Of a stretch of 43,804 nt of DNA, positions 40,289 to 43,804 are shown piece by piece. Every line of letters starts with the position of its first letter. Position 1 is the stretch's first letter. The stretch covers positions 1-43,804 of the forward strand of contig JAAYUD010000065.1 of the NCBI GenBank assembly GCA_012517855.1, read 5' to 3'. Below the pieces are notes generated by a model, which saw only the letters and a list, made by a program, of their open reading frames with translations, had not been told where the DNA came from and did not search any database. The DNA is from Bacteroidales bacterium (GTDB taxonomy: Bacteria; Bacteroidota; Bacteroidia; Bacteroidales; Bacteroidaceae). The position numbers and the translations under genes were made by a program.

Positions 40289-42031
40289 ATGAAAAGTAAG
40301 CAAATAGGGCAAGAGTTTGTATGGATTCTGTTAATATCCATATTGACTATTATTCCTTTTCTGGGTCTTCAGGAGTATAATACGAAAGGAGAACCACGAG
40401 AGGCAATAGTGGCTTATTCGATGTTGCACGACAACAATTGGATTCTTCCGACAAATAACGTGGGGGATCTTGCTTACAAACCGCCACTTTTCCATTGGTG
40501 TATTGCTGCGGTGTCTTCTGTAACGGGTGGAGTCACAGAGTTTACTTCTCGTTTCCCGTCGGCTATTGCTTTGATTGTAATGGTCGCTTGTGGCTTCGTG
40601 TTTTATGCTCGGCGCAAAAATAAAAAAATAGCGCTGCTCGCTGCATTGCTTACTCTTACCGCTTTTGAGGTTCATAGAGCTGGTTTTGCTTGTCGGGTCG
40701 ATATGCTGTTGACGGCTTTTGTCGTTGGCGCGCTTTATCTATTATATAAATGGATCGAAAAAGATTGTAAAGGTATCCCTTTAGGAGCAATCCTTTGTAT
40801 GAGTGCTGCGACTCTCACTAAGGGGCCGGTTGGTATTATATTGCCTTGCTTTGTTATTGGCGTTTTCCTTTTGTTGAGGGGCATCTATCGTTTTAAACCT
40901 TATCTTCTTTTGTTTGTTTTTGCTATCTTAGCTTGTATCTTACCGGCCTGCTGGTATATAGCGGCTTATAGAGAAGCCGGACCTGCTTTTATTAATTTGA
41001 TAATGGATGAAAACTTTCGCCGATTCACGGGGAAGATGACTTATGATTCACATGTCAATCCTTTTTATTATAACTTTTTTACGCTTATTGCCGGATGGTT
41101 GCCTTGGACATTGTTCGTAGTTGTTTCGTTGTTTTTCTTGAAGTGGAAGTCTGCTTCTAAATATTTTGTTCGTCTAGGCTCTTGGTTTAGTTCTATTCTA
41201 ATGAAAGCTCGTCATGCCGACCCTGTTCAACTTTTTACCTGGTTGTCATTTTTGCTTATTCTTTTCTTCTATTGCATTCCAAAGAGCAAACGCAGCGTCT
41301 ATTTACTTCCAGCCTATCCTTTTATGGCAGTGTTGATAGCTGAATATCTTATTTATATGTGGAAAGTATCGGTAAAGCCTTTCCGTATTTTTGGTATCTT
41401 TTTGGGGATATTATCTATTCTTCTCCCTATTCTTTTTATTTTTATCAAGTGCGGTTCTATTCCAAATACAATATTTCATGGTAAACATGCGTGGGAAAGC
41501 ATCTTACTGATTCAGGGTTTAGAGAATATTCATCTTTCTTTCTTGAATCTATTTTTTATCTTTTTACCGTTGGCTATTGGAGTCTATACGATTGTTCAAA
41601 GTGGAAAGCGTAGAAGTGCATCGTTTGTTGCTTTATTTGCTTGCATCTTTGGACTTTACTTGACATTAGATGCGGTATATTTACCTGCGATGCTTAATAC
41701 TAAATCGGATAAACCACTTGCCGAATATATTGAAAAGAATGTGACGAGAGGAAATATATATTCATACTTATCGTCTGATATGCTTCGTTTCTTTATGACA
41801 GATTTTTATATGGGCGATAAGGTTAGACTTTTCGAACGCGATTTACCTCAAAGCGGTTGGCTGATGGTAGGCGAGAAAGATAAGATAGAATTTTTTCGTA
41901 AACCCTATATTAAGAATTATCGTTTTACTACGATGATGCATACTGTCCGTCCTCGTGCCGATATCGGTCAAGTCGTTTGGTTTTATAAATTTGTGCGATT
42001 AAAAGTTATAAATTCAGGCGTTCCTCGATAA
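40289..42031 (+). CDS. GT39-family membrane glycosyltransferase (ArnT-like)
   Basis: A 580-residue polytopic GT-C enzyme with about 11-12 helices. The first periplasmic loop carries EYNTKGEPREAIVAYSML, including the catalytic acidic residue, and YKPPLFHW; ATLTKGPVGI follows, as in ArnT/PMT relatives. It transfers sugars from polyprenyl-phosphate donors to lipid A or proteins on the periplasmic side. The convergent GtrB-like GT2 and GtrA flippase probably make and flip the donor. Its last 26 nt overlap the end of the GT2 gene on the other strand. The acceptor is not known. Confidence 0.88.
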   Translation: MKSKQIGQEFVWILLISILTIIPFLGLQEYNTKGEPREAIVAYSMLHDNNWILPTNNVGDLAYKPPLFHWCIAAVSSVTGGVTEFTSRFPSAIALIVMVACGFVFYARRKNKKIALLAALLTLTAFEVHRAGFACRVDMLLTAFVVGALYLLYKWIEKDCKGIPLGAILCMSAATLTKGPVGIILPCFVIGVFLLLRGIYRFKPYLLLFVFAILACILPACWYIAAYREAGPAFINLIMDENFRRFTGKMTYDSHVNPFYYNFFTLIAGWLPWTLFVVVSLFFLKWKSASKYFVRLGSWFSSILMKARHADPVQLFTWLSFLLILFFYCIPKSKRSVYLLPAYPFMAVLIAEYLIYMWKVSVKPFRIFGIFLGILSILLPILFIFIKCGSIPNTIFHGKHAWESILLIQGLENIHLSFLNLFFIFLPLAIGVYTIVQSGKRRSASFVALFACIFGLYLTLDAVYLPAMLNTKSDKPLAEYIEKNVTRGNIYSYLSSDMLRFFMTDFYMGDKVRLFERDLPQSGWLMVGEKDKIEFFRKPYIKNYRFTTMMHTVRPRADIGQVVWFYKFVRLKVINSGVPR

Positions 42032-42953
42032 AATATCTGGGACGTCGTTTGACCTCGTAGTATATCTTTCCGATATAGGATCCGATAATTCCCATGGCAA
42101 CAAGTATCGTGCCTCCAATGAACCAAATGGAAACGAGTATCGATGTCCATCCTGGTACAGTATTGCTTACGTAGTGTTCGTAGAGGGCATAAATGATGAT
42201 GAGTATGGAAACTATTTGCGAAAAAATACCTGAATACAGAATAATCCGGAGAGGTTTTATGGAGAAAGAAGTGATACCTTCGACAGCAAAGTGTAGCATT
42301 TTGCTGAAAGGATATTTTGACTGACCGGCCTGACGGGCCTGGCGGTCATAGTAGACGTATCCTTCTTTGAACCCTAATTGACGAACCAGTCCGCGAATGA
42401 AAAGATTACGTTCGGGAAATGATAAAAGAGCTATCAGAGCTCTTTCACTCAGAAGTCTGAAATCTGCATGGTTGTAAACCAAGTCGCTGCCCGCGAGCTT
42501 CATTATTTTATAATATGATTGGGCTGATTGTCTTTTAAAGAAGGTATCTTTTTCACGTTCTTTTCTAACGCCATAAATCACATCTTTCCCTTCTAAAAAT
42601 TGTTCGGCCATGTCAATGATCATCTTTTCGTTATCTTGTAGATCAGCATCTATAGAAACGATAGCCGAACATTTACCGGCAGCTTCTTCCATGCCAGCCC
42701 AAAGGGCATTTTGATGGCCTACATTGTGGGCCAATTTCAATCCACTAATAGATTCGGGATGTTGTTTTGACAACGATTCGACGATTTCCCATGTGTGGTC
42801 TTTACTACCGTCATCAACGAATAGTATTTTCCCTTTTAATTCTTTTTGTGTCTCGAGTTCCTTGCAAATGGATAATAATCGTAGAGAGCTTTCGGGTAAT
42901 ACCTCTTCCTCGTTATAGCAAGGTACGATGATAAGTAATACGTTATTTTTCAT
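42006..42953 (-). CDS. GT2 polyprenyl-phosphate glycosyltransferase (GtrB/DPM1-like)
   Basis: A 315-residue enzyme with an N-terminal GT-A domain (VPCYNEEEVLPES, FVDDGSKDHTW, SIDADLQDNEKMI) and two C-terminal helices (~232-258 and ~267-292), the GtrB/CsbB plan. It makes undecaprenyl-phosphate-linked sugar on the cytoplasmic face. It overlaps gtrA by 11 nt, and the pair is the classic donor-making and flipping module. It likely feeds the GT39 enzyme next door. Confidence 0.9.
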   Translation of the reverse strand: MKNNVLLIIVPCYNEEEVLPESSLRLLSICKELETQKELKGKILFVDDGSKDHTWEIVESLSKQHPESISGLKLAHNVGHQNALWAGMEEAAGKCSAIVSIDADLQDNEKMIIDMAEQFLEGKDVIYGVRKEREKDTFFKRQSAQSYYKIMKLAGSDLVYNHADFRLLSERALIALLSFPERNLFIRGLVRQLGFKEGYVYYDRQARQAGQSKYPFSKMLHFAVEGITSFSIKPLRIILYSGIFSQIVSILIIIYALYEHYVSNTVPGWTSILVSIWFIGGTILVAMGIIGSYIGKIYYEVKRRPRYFIEERLNL

Positions 42954-43335
42954 CTTTCTTCAATTTAAATTTGAAAACAAATCGGACCATCAGAAAATTT
43001 ATAGGTATGGCGATGGCATAAACAGGAACAGGAGCCAACGCATTGGGTACATTCATTTTCAAGAATATATTGAGCAATAACATGTGTAGTAGGTAGTTGA
43101 ATAGATGCGCTCCACCGAAGCCGATTCCTTTTTTCCAAGATGGCTTTTTGCGAAAAGTATAAAAACTTGTAAGATAGAAATTGATGAAAAAAGCAACAAC
43201 ATAACCGAAAGTATAAGCTATGTTCACATTGATGACATATTGCAACAGCAAATAAACACCGTAATGTACTCCTGTAACGACAACGCCTACAACAGAGAAT
43301 CGTACTATCTCAAGTATATTGTCTTTGCTCATCAC
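42943..43335 (-). CDS. GtrA-family flippase
   Basis: A 130-residue four-helix membrane protein. The N-terminal EIVRFSVVGVVVTGVHYGVY, FFINFYLTSFYTFR and PINFLMVRFVFKFK motifs are those of GtrA. It flips polyprenyl-phosphate sugars across the inner membrane. The first codon is at 43335, or the second ATG at 43332. It is translationally coupled to the GT2 gene downstream, and a TATCTTTG element lies 52-59 nt upstream. Confidence 0.9.
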   Translation of the reverse strand: MMSKDNILEIVRFSVVGVVVTGVHYGVYLLLQYVINVNIAYTFGYVVAFFINFYLTSFYTFRKKPSWKKGIGFGGAHLFNYLLHMLLLNIFLKMNVPNALAPVPVYAIAIPINFLMVRFVFKFKLKKDEK

Positions 43336-43386
43336 GCTTTTGATTGGGATAATTTTTTTTAATTGTTGTGATTAATTATCGAGAAG

Positions 43387-43394
43387 CAAAGATA
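43387..43394 (-). promoter_or_regulatory. Predicted -7 element for gtrA-GT2
   Basis: Minus-strand TATCTTTG between the cysK stop and gtrA. The -33 box is unclear. No good terminator for cysK is seen in 43395-43438. Confidence 0.55.
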
Positions 43395-43438
43395 CAATAA
43401 TTCTCTGTTGCAAGTATTGTTTTTATTCTATTTTTAGT

Positions 43439-43804
43439 CTAAAGCGGATATTCTTCGAAAGCATATAGAACTGTTGACAGATAGCGTTCGCCTGTATCAG
43501 GTAAAAGAGCTACAATCTTTTTATTCTTATTTTCGGGCTTTTGAGCCAATAATGTCGCTGCATATATGGCTGCTCCTGATGAGATTCCTACAAGCAATCC
43601 TTCTTTTTTAGCTAATTCGCGGCTGGTGCGGATGGCATCATTATCTTCTACTTTGATAATATTGTCAACAACGGAAGAATTGAATGTTTTGGGGATGAAT
43701 CCGGCGCCTATGCCTTGAATCTTATGTGGACCAGCTACACCTACCGATAGAACGGGTGAGTTTGCCGGCTCAACAGCTACTATTTGAATTTTCGGATTGT
43801 GTTG
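43439..43804 (-). CDS. cysK: Cysteine synthase, C-terminal part (cut by window end)
   Basis: About 121 codons ending at TAG 43439-43441. The translation has the C-terminal CysK blocks [44 protein letters not shown] and [15 protein letters not shown]. The enzyme is PLP-dependent O-acetylserine sulfhydrylase, making cysteine from O-acetylserine and sulfide. GISSGA and [11 protein letters not shown] form part of the PLP phosphate and serine site. The N-terminal half, with the PLP lysine, lies beyond the window. Confidence 0.93.
   Translation of the reverse strand, partial: QHNPKIQIVAVEPANSPVLSVGVAGPHKIQGIGAGFIPKTFNSSVVDNIIKVEDNDAIRTSRELAKKEGLLVGISSGAAIYAATLLAQKPENKNKKIVALLPDTGERYLSTVLYAFEEYPL

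Overview
The window looks like a chromosome segment of a gut-type Bacteroidales bacterium, most likely Bacteroides or a close relative. The reasons are many TAnnTTTG (-7) promoter elements of the Bacteroides type upstream of genes, the near absence of Shine-Dalgarno sequences, AT-rich sequence, a Bacteroides-type one-piece tmRNA (tag GNNNYALAA), and a set of proteins typical of Bacteroides. The species cannot be fixed from sequence alone.

Layout. 1-868: gene-poor, with a 90-bp near-perfect palindrome and possible debris of a zinc-ribbon transposase. 869-1438: unknown protein with an internal duplication. 1561-1780: frameshifted IS5-type transposase fragment that abuts the ssrA terminator. 1828-2223: ssrA (tmRNA). 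2447-7568: a compact [FeFe]-hydrogenase operon, hydA-hydE-hydG-hydF, holding the enzyme and its three H-cluster maturases. 7640-8812: secreted lactonase-type beta-propeller, then a bidirectional terminator. 8864-12219: stress and polyamine genes on the minus strand (agmatine deiminase, N-carbamoylputrescine amidohydrolase, a ferritin-like/VIT1 membrane protein, thiol peroxidase). 12308-15128: a three-gene unit (PaaK-like adenylate-forming ligase, acyltransferase, small secreted protein).

15173-34756 (minus strand) is the centre of the window: a ~19.6-kb, 21-gene biosynthetic operon of the aryl polyene (APE)/flexirubin-related type II polyketide class. It holds three ketosynthases with intact Cys-His-His triads, a chain-length-factor-like KS lacking the catalytic residues, a half-length KS-like protein, two ACPs, a ketoreductase, two dehydratase-like hotdog proteins, a thioesterase, two acyltransferase modules, a methyltransferase, a glycosyltransferase, two CrtI/phytoene-desaturase-like FAD enzymes, an esterase, and an envelope-export set (LolA-like, SMR/EamA-like, and an MMPL-acyltransferase-methyltransferase fusion). 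Eight junctions are 4-nt ATGA stop/start overlaps, and one good promoter precedes fabG. The cluster probably makes a membrane-attached polyene lipid. No aromatic ammonia-lyase or dialkylresorcinol synthase is present, so the starter unit is open. The two dehydratase subunits have complementary losses of the catalytic His/Glu pair, which suggests an obligate heterodimer.

34851-36271: FetAB-type ABC transporter. 36272-36668: intergenic region with two tandem hairpins sharing a core. 36669-37868: UraA-type permease. 37986-40175 (plus strand): SGNH hydrolase, methyltransferase-like protein, PduO-type cobalamin adenosyltransferase, DUF2795 protein. 40289-43335: lipid-linked sugar genes (GT39, GtrB-like GT2, GtrA flippase). 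43439-43804: C-terminal part of cysteine synthase, cut by the window end.
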